DNA of 64,000 nt from Streptomyces nodosus (GTDB lineage Bacteria > Actinomycetota > Actinomycetes > Streptomycetales > Streptomycetaceae): the NCBI RefSeq assembly GCF_008704995.1, contig NZ_CP023747.1:7350001-7414000 (forward strand), in the 5' to 3' direction. Positions 40,910-49,701 of the stretch are shown here, piece after piece; position 1 is the stretch's first letter, and every line of letters begins with the position of its first letter. The position numbers and the translations under genes are program-made. Under the pieces are notes generated by a model. The model was not told where the DNA came from and searched no databases. It saw only the letters and a program-made list of their open reading frames with translations.

Positions 40910-42490
40910 TCAGGAGGGGGTGGTGAGCGCGGTGTCCACCTGGATGAGCCGGGGACCGTCCGGGCGCTCGGCGAGCAGGGCCCGCAACTCCCCGGCCCCG
41001 GCGGCGTGGTGGGCGCGGACGCCATAGCCCTCCGCGATGCGGGTGAAGTCGATGCCGGGGATGTCCATGCCGGGGGCGTCCGGCACACCGAGAAGACCGC
41101 CGAACCAGCGCAGCGCCCCGTACGTCCCGTTGCGCAGCAGCACCACGGTCAGCGGGACATGCTGCCGGGCGGCCGTCCACAGGGCGGTGATCCCGTAGTT
41201 GGCCGAGCCGTCCCCGATCACTCCGACGACCGGCCGGTCCGGCTGGGCCATCGCGACCCCGACCGCGCCCGGCAGCCCGAAACCGAGCCCACCGGCCGCC
41301 GGGAAGTAGTAGGAGCCGGGCCGGCGCAGGTCCATCTGGCGCCACCAGGAGGAGTTGGTCGAGGTCGACTCGACCACATACGTCGTGTCCGCGGGGAGTT
41401 CGTCGCGCAGCGCGGCGAAGACCTCCTCGGGGTGCAGACACGGCCCTTCGGCGGTCAGCGGCTCGCTCGCCGGACGATATGCGCCGCCGGGCGCCGTGGG
41501 GGCGTCGAGCGCCTTCACCAGCAGATCGACGACCGCCCCGGGGTCGGCGACCAGTGCCTCGCCCATCGGCGCCCGTGCGGCGGCGCTCGCGTCCTCGGTC
41601 ACCTGGATCAGCCGGGTGCCCTCCGGCAGATAGCGGCCGGGCAGGTGCTCGTGGTAGCGGAACACCGGAGCCCCGAGCACCAGCACCAGGTCATGGCCCT
41701 CGAAGGCCTCACAGACGGGTGCGATACCGGCGGGCAGGACCCCGCGGAAGAGCGGATGGCGATTGGGGAAGGGCAGCCGGAACAGCGACGGCGCCGCCCA
41801 CACCGGACCGCCCAGACGCTCCGCCAGCCGGACGGCGTCGTCGAAGAGGTCCGCCGAGTCGATGTCACCGCCGAGCACCAGCACGGGCCGCCGCGCGGAG
41901 CGGACCCGTTCGACCAGTCGGCGCCCCTGCTCCGTGGCGGGTGCGGAGGCGCGCTGGACCTGCCGGTCGAGCACCGCGGGGCCGTTGTCGTCGGTCGCTG
42001 CCGCCCAGTCGTCGTACGGGACGGAGAGATACGTCGGGCGCCGCTGCAGTCGCGCCTCGAAGACGGCCTGTGCGAGGGCCCGTGGCACGTCCTGGGCGCA
42101 GGCCGGCTCGGCGGCCCAGCCGACGAGAGGTTTCATCAGCGCCGAGGGGTCGACATTGGCCAGATTGGCCTCCGGGCCGACGGCGGACCGTACCTGCTGG
42201 CCTGCCACGATGACCAGCGGGGTCCGGGAGGCCATGGCGTTGGTCAGCGCGCCCATCGCGTTCCCGGAGCCGGAGGCGGCGTGCAGGTTGACCAGCACGG
42301 GACGGCCGGTCGCCTGGGCATAGCTGTCGGCCATGGCGACCACGGCACCCTCATGGAGACCGAGCACATAGCGGAAGCCGTCGGGGAGGTCCGCGAGGAA
42401 GGGCAACTCATTGGAACCGGGGTTGCCGAAGACGGTGGTGAGCCCCTGGCGCTCCAAGAATTCATGGGCGACGCGACGCACGGATGGCAC
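40910..42490 (-). CDS. mdlC: Benzoylformate decarboxylase (ThDP-dependent)
   Basis: This 526-residue thiamine diphosphate enzyme decarboxylates benzoylformate to benzaldehyde. It resembles Pseudomonas BFDC closely: the Ser in VFGNPGSNELPFLADLP near 24-40, Glu in GLHEGAVVAMAD, His in LVNLHAASGSGN near 71 and the second His in APVFRYHEHLPG near 280 are all present. The cofactor motif is VVGVIGDGSANYGITALWTA near 425-444. Related 2-oxo acids could also be substrates. No mandelate racemase or dehydrogenase is in the window. It is the first gene of the operon and is divergent from a LysR regulator. Confidence 0.9.
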   Translation of the reverse strand: MPSVRRVAHEFLERQGLTTVFGNPGSNELPFLADLPDGFRYVLGLHEGAVVAMADSYAQATGRPVLVNLHAASGSGNAMGALTNAMASRTPLVIVAGQQVRSAVGPEANLANVDPSALMKPLVGWAAEPACAQDVPRALAQAVFEARLQRRPTYLSVPYDDWAAATDDNGPAVLDRQVQRASAPATEQGRRLVERVRSARRPVLVLGGDIDSADLFDDAVRLAERLGGPVWAAPSLFRLPFPNRHPLFRGVLPAGIAPVCEAFEGHDLVLVLGAPVFRYHEHLPGRYLPEGTRLIQVTEDASAAARAPMGEALVADPGAVVDLLVKALDAPTAPGGAYRPASEPLTAEGPCLHPEEVFAALRDELPADTTYVVESTSTNSSWWRQMDLRRPGSYYFPAAGGLGFGLPGAVGVAMAQPDRPVVGVIGDGSANYGITALWTAARQHVPLTVVLLRNGTYGALRWFGGLLGVPDAPGMDIPGIDFTRIAEGYGVRAHHAAGAGELRALLAERPDGPRLIQVDTALTTPS

Positions 42491-42587
42491 AGACGTTCCT
42501 TTCCCGGAGTGATGTGCGCCACACTAGGCATGCTCGTGACATGGACGCCAATAGATGTTGTGACCCAGCGATATAGAGTCCCTCGAT

Positions 42588-43523
42588 ATGAGGAACTTCG
42601 ACCTCAATCTGGCCCGGGTCTTCGTGCTCCTCTACGAGACCGGCAGCGTCACCACCACGGCCGAGACGCTCCATCTCACGCAACCCACGGTGAGCTACAG
42701 CCTGGCGAAGCTTCGCCGGCACTTCGACGACCAACTGTTCCGGCGCACCGGACGAGGGCTGACGCCGACCGCGGGTGCGGTGCGGCTGTACGAGCCGCTG
42801 CAGCGCGCGCTGGCGGAGATCGACGGGGCGATCGGCCGGGCCGACGACTTCGACCCTGGGAGCATGCAGAGCCGCTTCACCCTCGCCCTGTCCGACCTGG
42901 GAGAGGTGACCCTGCTGCCCCGCCTCCTGGCGGCGGCGCGCGAGCGGGCACCGCGGGTCTCGTTCATCGTCCGTCCCCTCGACGTGGACGACGCCGAGCA
43001 ACAGCTGCGCCGTGGCGAGGTCGACGCGTTCGTGGCCACCCCGGTGCTGACCTCCCACCGGACCGTGCGGATCCCGCTCTTCCAGGAGCGCTATGTCGGC
43101 ATGGTCGCCGCCGGTCATCCGCGTGTCCGCGGCGACTCGGTCACCCCGGAGGGCCTGGCCGCCGAGCATCATGCGACCGTCTTCGGGCCCAGCGGGCATG
43201 TCGTGCCGCGGGCCGTACTGGCCGCGCACGGGCTGCTGGACCGGGTCGTGGTGGACGCCACCCGCTTCTCGATGCTGCCCTATCTGCTGGAGCAGACCGA
43301 TCTGATCGCCATCGTCCCCGGCTATGTCGGGGAGGTCTTCGCCGCCTCCCACCAACTACGCCTGGTGCGGCTGCCGTTCGAGAGCGAACCGATCGAGGTG
43401 GCGCTCTATGCGCGCCATGAGTCCTCGCGCAGCCCCGCACAGCGCTGGCTGGTCCACTTCATGGCCGAGGTGCTGGGGGAGCGGGTCAGCCCGGCCCAGC
43501 TCCCGGCCTACGGTGCGCGGTAG
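42588..43523 (+). CDS. LysR family transcriptional regulator
   Basis: This 311-residue regulator has an N-terminal winged helix (1-62: NFDLNLARVFVLLYETGSVT, then TTAETLHLTQPTVSYSLAKL) and a C-terminal substrate-binding domain (about 90-300). It is divergent from the benzoylformate decarboxylase gene, with 97 bases between, so it should regulate that operon in response to an aromatic acid. Repeated CGATAT elements (42569-42574 and 42584-42589) abut the start codon. No clear ribosome site is seen, so the message may be leaderless. Confidence 0.88.
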   Translation: MRNFDLNLARVFVLLYETGSVTTTAETLHLTQPTVSYSLAKLRRHFDDQLFRRTGRGLTPTAGAVRLYEPLQRALAEIDGAIGRADDFDPGSMQSRFTLALSDLGEVTLLPRLLAAARERAPRVSFIVRPLDVDDAEQQLRRGEVDAFVATPVLTSHRTVRIPLFQERYVGMVAAGHPRVRGDSVTPEGLAAEHHATVFGPSGHVVPRAVLAAHGLLDRVVVDATRFSMLPYLLEQTDLIAIVPGYVGEVFAASHQLRLVRLPFESEPIEVALYARHESSRSPAQRWLVHFMAEVLGERVSPAQLPAYGAR

Positions 43524-43938
43524 CGCCGCACCCCCGGGTCGACCGTGCCGCGTTGCGGGTGGAGTGCTCCGCGACGCTTCCGCCGACGTCGGCGGGGATC
43601 CCCCGAATGCAGGACCCGTCTTTGTTACGTAGGCGTTGAGCCTTTCGGGGGGAGCCGGGACGGCGAGCCTCTCCGGGACCGGGCGCCGTCCGTCGCCTTT
43701 GCCCTGATCGGAGACCATCTGAGTCCGGATGTACCTATGGATTGCCCCCCTTTCCATATACATGGCCTATACAAGTGAGCGTTACGGATATGTCGGTGTT
43801 TTGTAACGCGGATCTGTTTTCCGGTCCGGTGTCGCGGGCCGGGGTCACAGTGGCGGACCTCGGCATCCAGTCGAGAACTCGGATCGCGCACCGGCCCCGA
43901 CCCTGGGTGGGTGCGCATGAATGTGAGGGGACAGCTAC
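43524..43938. other. Intergenic region upstream of the His/Gly-rich protein gene
   Basis: About 415 bases without a convincing gene. It is less GC-rich around 43740-43810 and carries the GCGTTAC/GTAACGC inverted repeat and another GTTACGTA at 43624-43631. It is probably a promoter region. Confidence 0.45.
43779..43809. promoter_or_regulatory. GCGTTAC / GTAACGC inverted repeat
   Basis: GCGTTAC (43779-43785) and GTAACGC (43803-43809) are inverted copies with 17 bases between them, about 130 bases before the start of the secreted His/Gly-rich protein. GTnAC-type sites are bound by response regulators such as MtrA in actinobacteria, but the spacing here is unusual, so the assignment is open. Confidence 0.4.
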
Positions 43939-44217
43939 ATGTCTGTGTTTCGCACCACGGCCCGCCTGATCGCCACCTGCGTGGCGACGGGTGCCCTGGT
44001 CGGGGCTGCCGCCATGCCGGCCCTGGCTCAGGACAGCCACCGTTCCAGCGCCGTCAGGGTCGACCACGACCATGACCGCGGCCTGTACGGCGGCTTCGGC
44101 CGCGACGGGGGTCGGCACCACGGCTGGTACTACGGCCACCACCACCGTCACCACTTCGGCTGGGGTCACCACCACGGCCGTTACGGGCACCACGGTCACT
44201 TCTTCGGTCGCCGCTAG
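43939..44217 (+). CDS. Small secreted His/Gly-rich protein
   Basis: This 92-residue exported protein has a signal peptide (1 to about 31, VGAAAMPALA then QDSHRS). The mature part is dominated by His, Gly, Tyr and Phe: VDHDHDRGLYGGFGR, then HHGWYYGHHHRHHFGWGHHH. It probably binds metal ions or sits in the wall matrix. GAGGGGACAG lies before ATG 43939. No family is recognised. A strong terminator follows it. Confidence 0.65.
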   Translation: MSVFRTTARLIATCVATGALVGAAAMPALAQDSHRSSAVRVDHDHDRGLYGGFGRDGGRHHGWYYGHHHRHHFGWGHHHGRYGHHGHFFGRR

Positions 44218-44709
44218 TCCGTCGTGGCGGAAGCGTCGATGATGCGGCGGTTCGTTCGCATCGGGTGCTTCCTGTCGTCATAGACGGCATCGCCGTCAAC
44301 CCCGCCGGGGGCCGAAGGGACGCGAGAGCGTCCCTTCGGCCCCCGGTCGTGTGCGGGGTTCGTGTGCCACCGGTGCGAGTCACCGGCCCTCGGGCGTTGC
44401 GGACACGCCGAGGCACCCCTTACGGTTTACGCGCGTCAACCTCCCTCGTCCCCAGAGGGGTTGATGTGTCCTGTCGTCCAGCCGTCGGATCCTCGCGGCC
44501 CTGGCGGGTCAAGTTGTCATGCACAGTTCATCTTCAGGCTCGTGTGCATCCACATGAGTCCCTGACGCCCGCTCCGCAGCAGCATTCCCCGTCTCCCCAC
44601 GCCTGACCGCCCGCACGCCGGCTCCCCACCGGCGCCCCCGTCCCCACACCTTTCCGAATCGTCTGACGCAGCTACTCGCCGAACCCCAACCCCCACCTGG
44701 GAGAGCACG
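44218..44709. other. Intergenic region upstream of the GH25 lysozyme gene
   Basis: About 490 bases. The first part holds the strong hairpin at 44305-44346. The remainder is the leader of the lysozyme gene, Cys/His-poor and without a convincing coding frame. Start ATG 44710 is preceded by GGGAGAG. Confidence 0.5.
44305..44346. terminator. Perfect 19-bp hairpin terminator
   Basis: The arm 44305-44323 pairs base for base with 44328-44346 around a GAGA tetraloop. It lies 88 bases after the His/Gly-rich gene stop. A long GC-rich stem with a stable loop is typical of Streptomyces terminators. Confidence 0.8.
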
Positions 44710-46014
44710 ATGACTGCAACCTCTTTCGCGCGGTTCAGATCCGGTGGCACCGGCAGGCGCCCCGGCCTGGCGCTCACCCGCGCCGCCGGACTGCTGGCCG
44801 CCGCCCTGTCCCTGATGCTCCTGCTGCCCGACGCCGCCTCCGCGACCGCCGCCGACGACGGGGTGAAGCCCGTCCGGATGACACACCCGGAGCAGGACCA
44901 CGCCGGCTCCGGTCTCCAGCGCCTCGGCACGGGCTCACCGTCCGCCTCGGCGCTCGCCGCCGTCAGCACCGGCCCGGCCGGCCTGGATGTGAGCGGCTAT
45001 CAGGGCAACGTCAACTGGACCACCGTCAAGAACAACGGTGCCGCCTTCGCCTATGTCAAGGCCACCGAGGGCACGACGTACACCAATCCCTACTACTCCC
45101 AGCAGTACGACGGCTCCTACAACGCCGGGCTGATCCGCGGCGCCTACCACTTCGCCCTGCCCGGCAACTCCAGCGGCGCGGTGCAGGCCGACTATTTCGT
45201 CAGCCACGGCGGCGGCTGGAGCGCGGACGGCAAGACCCTGCCCCCCGCCCTGGACATCGAGTACAACCCCTACGGCGCCACCTGCTACGGGCTGAGCCAG
45301 AGCGCGATGGTGACCTGGATACGGGACTTCAGCAACCAGGTCCGCACCAGGACCGGACGCTATCCCACGATCTACACCACCACCGACTGGTGGACCACCT
45401 GCACCGGCAACAACAGCAGCTTCGGTGCCACCAACCCCCTGTGGGTGGCCCGTTACTCCAGCAGCCCGGGCACGCTGCCAGCCGGCTGGTCCGCCCAGAC
45501 GATCTGGCAGTACGCCGACTCCGGGACCTTCCCCGGTGACCAGGACACCTTCAACGGCACGCTCACCGATCTGCAGAACTTCGCCCGCAACGGCGGCTAC
45601 ACCCCTCCGTCGACGGGCAGTTGGCCCACCGTGAAGCAGGGCGCCAGCGGTGAGCGGGTCAAGACCGTGCAGCATCTGCTGAACGCGCACGGTTCGTCGT
45701 TGACCGTGGACGGCGCCTTCGGGGCGGGCACCGACAGCGCGGTGCGCTCCTTCCAGTCCGCGCACGGCCTCGGCGTGGACGGCATCGTCGGCCCCGCCAC
45801 CTGGCAGGCACTCATCGTCACGGTGCGGCAGGGATCGACCGGTTCCGCGGTCAAGGCGGTGCAGAGCCAGCTGAACGCGCACGGTTCGGCGCTGGGCGTG
45901 GACGGTGACTTCGGGCCCGCCACCGACACCGCGGTGCGCTCCTTCCAGTCCGGCCATCGCCTCGCCGTGGACGGCATCGTCGGAGCCAACACCTGGCAGG
46001 CCCTGGTCGCCTGA
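44710..46014 (+). CDS. Secreted GH25 lysozyme with two peptidoglycan-binding domains
   Basis: This 434-residue exported muramidase has a signal peptide (1 to about 47, ending DAASATA). The GH25 catalytic domain (about 95-290) has GLDVSGYQGNVNW near 94-106 and the acidic motif PALDIEYNPYG near 180-190. Two PG_binding_1 repeats follow (about 305-365 and 370-434): SGERVKTVQHLLNAHG with FGAGTDSAVRSFQSAHGLGV, and SAVKAVQSQLNAHG with FGPATDTAVRSFQSGHRLAV. It cleaves the glycan strand of peptidoglycan outside the cell. The M15 peptidase gene follows after 148 bases. Confidence 0.92.
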   Translation: MTATSFARFRSGGTGRRPGLALTRAAGLLAAALSLMLLLPDAASATAADDGVKPVRMTHPEQDHAGSGLQRLGTGSPSASALAAVSTGPAGLDVSGYQGNVNWTTVKNNGAAFAYVKATEGTTYTNPYYSQQYDGSYNAGLIRGAYHFALPGNSSGAVQADYFVSHGGGWSADGKTLPPALDIEYNPYGATCYGLSQSAMVTWIRDFSNQVRTRTGRYPTIYTTTDWWTTCTGNNSSFGATNPLWVARYSSSPGTLPAGWSAQTIWQYADSGTFPGDQDTFNGTLTDLQNFARNGGYTPPSTGSWPTVKQGASGERVKTVQHLLNAHGSSLTVDGAFGAGTDSAVRSFQSAHGLGVDGIVGPATWQALIVTVRQGSTGSAVKAVQSQLNAHGSALGVDGDFGPATDTAVRSFQSGHRLAVDGIVGANTWQALVA

Positions 46015-46162
46015 CCGTCACCAGGGCGCCGTCCGCCCGACCGTCCGCGGCAGCGCACCCCCCACACCCGGCCGGTACTGCTTTTCTTCGAAGCCCCTCG
46101 GCGTGTCCGGGCAGGGCAGGAACTGCTCCGCCCGGCACGCCGGGAAAGAAAGAGGAGAATTC

Positions 46163-46942
46163 ATGAACGAGTCACGACCCTCCGCCCGAGGCATCGACCG
46201 CCGCACCCTGTTCCGGAGCGCCGCAGGTGTGACGGCCGCGCTCGGCGTGGCGTCCGTCGTCAATCTCGCCTCGGCGGGCTCGGCCTCCGCCTACGGCTGG
46301 AGCCGCACCCTCCAGCAGGGTTCCTCCGGCTCCGATGTGGTGGAACTGCAGATCCGCGTCGGCGGTTGGGCCGCCGCGAGCGCCCAGCAGACGTACGTCG
46401 CCTGGGACGGCGCCTTCGGCCCGGCCACGGCCGCCGCCGTGACCCGCTTCCAGTCCGCCTACGGGCTGGGCGCGGACGGCGTCGTCGGCCCGCAGACCCA
46501 GAGCGCCCTCAACAGCCTGGAGGCGAGCGACGGGTCGACCGCCCACTTCAACTGGAGCGAGTTCTACTCCAAGGACGGCGCCGCCTTCAACAACGGCAAG
46601 GTCGCCGCCGCGACGGTCAAGGAGAACGTCCGCCGGCTGATGTACAAGCTGGAGGCGGTGCGCAAGAAGGCGGGCAACAGCGCGATCACCATCAACTCCG
46701 GCTTCCGCAGCATCTCGCACAACGCTGCCTCGGGCGGCGCGTCCAACAGCATGCACCTCTACGGTGTGGCCGCGGACATCGTGGTCTCGGGACACTCCAC
46801 CCTGCAGACCTACCGGATCGCCGAGACCTGCGGCTTCTCCGGGCTCGAGGCGTACTCGAACTCGTGGCAGCACGTCGACAGCCGTGTGCAGTACCCCTCC
46901 TACGGCTCCGGCTCCTGGTGGTGGGAGAGCGGCGTGGCCTGA
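46163..46942 (+). CDS. Secreted M15-type D-Ala-D-Ala peptidase with PG-binding domain
   Basis: This 259-residue exported peptidase has a twin-arginine-type signal (IDRRTLFRSAAG with hydrophobic stretch to about residue 43). A PG_binding_1 repeat follows (about 50-115: SGSDVVELQIRVGG, FGPATAAAVTRFQSAYGLGA). The C-terminal M15 catalytic domain has its zinc ligands in SMHLYGVAADI (His, Asp) and SWQHVDSRV (His). Such enzymes trim peptide stems of peptidoglycan. Start ATG 46163 follows GAGGAG. It is adjacent to the GH25 lysozyme gene and likely works with it in wall turnover. Confidence 0.9.
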   Translation: MNESRPSARGIDRRTLFRSAAGVTAALGVASVVNLASAGSASAYGWSRTLQQGSSGSDVVELQIRVGGWAAASAQQTYVAWDGAFGPATAAAVTRFQSAYGLGADGVVGPQTQSALNSLEASDGSTAHFNWSEFYSKDGAAFNNGKVAAATVKENVRRLMYKLEAVRKKAGNSAITINSGFRSISHNAASGGASNSMHLYGVAADIVVSGHSTLQTYRIAETCGFSGLEAYSNSWQHVDSRVQYPSYGSGSWWWESGVA

Positions 46943-47164
46943 TCCGCCCCTCTCCGGCCGACCGGTGCCCGTCCTCGCCGTCATGGCGCGGGCGGGCACC
47001 GCTTCGTCCGCCTCCGCGTTCCCGGGGCCGCGTCGACGAGCCACGACCGCCGCACCGGCGCCTTCGCCACGGACACGGCCGACGTCACATCGGGTGCGAC
47101 GCCGAAACGGCGCCCTCACCGGGCACAATGAAGCCCGCACCAACTCCCGGGAGACGAAGGACCG

Positions 47165-48043
47165 ATGGAATTCCGCGACGATGTGGATCTTGATGCTTCC
47201 CAGGTCGAAGACCACGGCAGCAGCAGCTTTTCCGGAGGGGGGCTTGCGATCGGCGGTGGCGCGGTCGGCGTCGTCGTCCTGATCGTCGCGCTGCTTCTGG
47301 GAGTCAACCCCACGAACCTGCTCAGCGGCGGCGGCTCCCACACCACCACCCAGCAGCAGGGGGAGGATCTGAAGGCGAAGTGCCGCAAGGGCACCGACGC
47401 CAACCAGTGGGAGAAGTGCCGAGTGGTGGGCGTGGTCAGCAGCATCCAGAGCTACTGGCAGGAGGCCCTCCCCGAGCAGCAGCGGCAGACGTACACCAAG
47501 GCAAAGACGCACCTGGTCTCCGGCACCTGGAGCACCGGATGCGGCCAAGGCTCCTCCGCCATGGGCCCGTTCTACTGCCCGGCCGACCACAACGTCTATC
47601 TCGACCTCGGGTTCTTCGACGAACTGGAGGAGAAGTTCGGCGCCAAGGGCGGACCCTTCGCCCGGGCCTATGTCATCGCCCATGAGTACGGTCACCATGT
47701 ACAGAATCTGCTGGGCACCATGAACCGTGTCGGCGGGGACCGCAAGGGGGCCGAGAGCGCATCGGTCCGGCTGGAGCTGCAGGCCGACTGCTACGCCGGG
47801 GTCTGGGCGAAGAACGCCGTCACCACCGGCTTCTACGAGCGGCCGTTCACGGATGCCGACATCCAGGAAGCCCTCGAGGCCGCGGCGGCCGTCGGTGACG
47901 ACCGCATCCAGGAGCGCGCCCAGGGCCGTGTCGACCCGGAAGGCTGGACCCACGGCAGCTCGCAGCAGCGGGTGCACTGGTTCACCACCGGGTACAGCAC
48001 GGGCTCCTCGGCCCGGTGCGACACCTTCTCCGGCGCCATCTGA
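47165..48043 (+). CDS. Neutral zinc metallopeptidase (YpfJ family)
   Basis: This 292-residue membrane-anchored metallopeptidase has a short cytoplasmic N-terminus (MEFRDDVDLDASQVEDHG), a membrane helix (GLAIGGGAVGVVVLIVALLLG, about 26-46 when split at its ends) and an outside catalytic domain. The zinc motif is VIAHEYGHHVQNLLG near 171-185, and the third ligand Glu lies in RLELQADCYAGVWAKN near 202-217. Length and order match the YpfJ/zinc peptidase family. Its substrate is unknown. Start ATG 47165 follows the ribosome site GGGAGACGAAGGA. Confidence 0.9.
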   Translation: MEFRDDVDLDASQVEDHGSSSFSGGGLAIGGGAVGVVVLIVALLLGVNPTNLLSGGGSHTTTQQQGEDLKAKCRKGTDANQWEKCRVVGVVSSIQSYWQEALPEQQRQTYTKAKTHLVSGTWSTGCGQGSSAMGPFYCPADHNVYLDLGFFDELEEKFGAKGGPFARAYVIAHEYGHHVQNLLGTMNRVGGDRKGAESASVRLELQADCYAGVWAKNAVTTGFYERPFTDADIQEALEAAAAVGDDRIQERAQGRVDPEGWTHGSSQQRVHWFTTGYSTGSSARCDTFSGAI

Positions 48044-48133
48044 CCGAGTACGGCAGGCAGTCCGGGGGTGGCCCCTCTCGGTGAGGCCCCTGCCGGGTCG
48101 GTCCGGCAGCGTCCCCTGCCGCCTCGTTCGTCG

Positions 48134-48937
48134 TCAGCCGGGGCCCGAACCCGGGCCCCGGCTCCCCGACAGACATCGCGACGGCTGACGGGCGACGGCC
48201 GGGGTCGGTAGATCGTCCGGCTCGGGCGCCCAGGGCGCGGCGGCGGACGGGGCGGCGGCGGTGTGCGAGAGACGGAGCGAGCGCACCACCGCGACCACAC
48301 AGGCGCCGACCAGTGAGGCGCCCCAGGCGCCCAGCGCACGGAGCGGCGCGGCCAGTGATCTGCCGGACTCCGCACTGCGCGGGGCCACCCGCCCCTCCGG
48401 GTCGCACAGCAGCGGGAGCGCGTCCCCCGGACGGGTGGTCCGCAGACAGCCCCGCCGGATGCGGACCTTGACCGGTGCGCCGTGCCGGTCCGCCACCGAG
48501 CAGAGATAGAGACCGTGCCCGTCGGCCGTCTCCCCACCGTCCTGGACCGACAGGACCACCGAGGGCCGTACCACTCCCCGGTGCGCCAGCACGATGCTCG
48601 CGGACGCCTCCGGGGCATGGACCGCGAGACACACGGCGAGCAGGGCGACGATGCCGATCAGCGCGCGTCCCGCCCCGACCAGGGAGAGATAGAGGACCAG
48701 CAGGACCGCGCAGCCGAGACCGGCCTTCCCGTCGGTCAGCCAGGGCGTCCCGGTCCAGGCGCCGAGGAGCGCGGTGCCGATGATCGCCCCGGCCCCGAGC
48801 GTTCCGGCGATCATCCCCTCCACGACCAGCCACCGCGGCGGCAGGCCGACGAACTCCGCGGGTCCCCACACCGTGGTCCGCAGATGCGCCATCAGGTGCG
48901 GTTCCGGCGCGGAGGGAAGTCGACGCAGTCTGCGCAT
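48134..48937 (-). CDS. Hypothetical membrane protein
   Basis: This 267-residue protein has several hydrophobic helices near 38-60, 75-110 and 200-220. A soluble segment with VVRPSVVLSVQDGGETADG and VKVRIRRGCLRTTRPGDALP lies between and reads like a small beta domain. The C-terminus is a Pro/Ser-rich tail. No family is recognised. Paired Cys in LYLCSVADR and RRGCLR may matter. It is divergent from nothing nearby and has its own start ATG 48937. Confidence 0.6.
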   Translation of the reverse strand: MRRLRRLPSAPEPHLMAHLRTTVWGPAEFVGLPPRWLVVEGMIAGTLGAGAIIGTALLGAWTGTPWLTDGKAGLGCAVLLVLYLSLVGAGRALIGIVALLAVCLAVHAPEASASIVLAHRGVVRPSVVLSVQDGGETADGHGLYLCSVADRHGAPVKVRIRRGCLRTTRPGDALPLLCDPEGRVAPRSAESGRSLAAPLRALGAWGASLVGACVVAVVRSLRLSHTAAAPSAAAPWAPEPDDLPTPAVARQPSRCLSGSRGPGSGPG

Positions 48938-49146
48938 CGCGGTTCCCCCAGCTCGTTCCTCATCCGGCAGACATTGATCCTGCCGTCCGGGAGGGGCCGC
49001 CCGCCTTACCTGTGGCCGGACACAGTCATGCGGCGCACATTGCCGGAACCCGGCAAGGAAGCCCCGGACGAGCCCTGCCGGGGCGTCAGGCGCGAGGGTG
49101 GGAAGAGACCGGTGACGGGAAGAAACCGGGGGAGTGCGGGGGCCGA

Positions 49147-49216
49147 CCGGCCGCTCCTCGGTGAGGGAGGAGAGCGGCCGGAGCGCGAATCCCGCTCCTC
49201 GTGTGCGGGAGCGGGA
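49147..49216. terminator. Two consecutive hairpins
   Basis: CCGGCCGCTC/GAGCGGCCGG (49147-49156 and 49172-49181) and TCCCGCTCC/GGAGCGGGA (49190-49198 and 49208-49216) are each perfect stems, lying directly downstream of the minus-strand 67-residue gene. Confidence 0.55.
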
Positions 49217-49217
49217 C

Positions 49218-49421
49218 TCAGCGGTGATCCGGGCGGCGCCCCCGGCCCTCGGGCAGTTCGCCGGACCTGGTGGACTCCTCGAGCAGCGCGGTGTACCTGC
49301 GCGAGAGCTCCTCGTAGCGCTCCTCGGCGTCCTCCGCCCGGCGCTTGCGGCGAGTCAGGATGTACAGAGCGGCGGGCCCGGTGATCATCGAGACGACCGG
49401 GACGATTGCCCACCACGGCAT
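49218..49421 (-). CDS. Small membrane protein with cytoplasmic coiled coil
   Basis: This 67-residue protein opens MPWWAIVPVVSMITGPAALY, an N-terminal membrane helix, followed by RRKRRAEDAEERYEELSRRY, a basic then charged amphipathic helix likely to form a coiled coil. GGAG lies five bases before ATG 49421. The frame extends further upstream, but without a ribosome site. Small proteins with this helix-plus-coil pattern are common in Streptomyces; no function is known. Confidence 0.65.
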   Translation of the reverse strand: MPWWAIVPVVSMITGPAALYILTRRKRRAEDAEERYEELSRRYTALLEESTRSGELPEGRGRRPDHR

Positions 49422-49701
49422 GGGTTCTCCTTCGGGGTGCGGTGTACCGGGCCGTACCTCGGCACGCCCGTCGGGGGAGTATGCCCCACCGGTCCGCTCC
49501 CTAACGCCGCGACCGACGGCCGGCGTTGTCGCCTCGACGCCGGCCCCGGCGTTCCACCGCCACCACCGGACCCGTGCCAAGTCCCCCGGCGGGCGGCGTC
49601 GTTGCGCGCGTCCGCGGAACCCGCGCCCGGCAACGGCCTGTTCGCAGTTCCGGGCCGGGACCCGGAACTGCGATGCGCCGAGGCGGGAACGGTCCGCCGT
49701 G

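Noticed and set aside
40889..43420. 843-codon plus-strand frame opposite mdlC
   Set aside because: It is antisense to the decarboxylase and overlaps the LysR gene in another frame.
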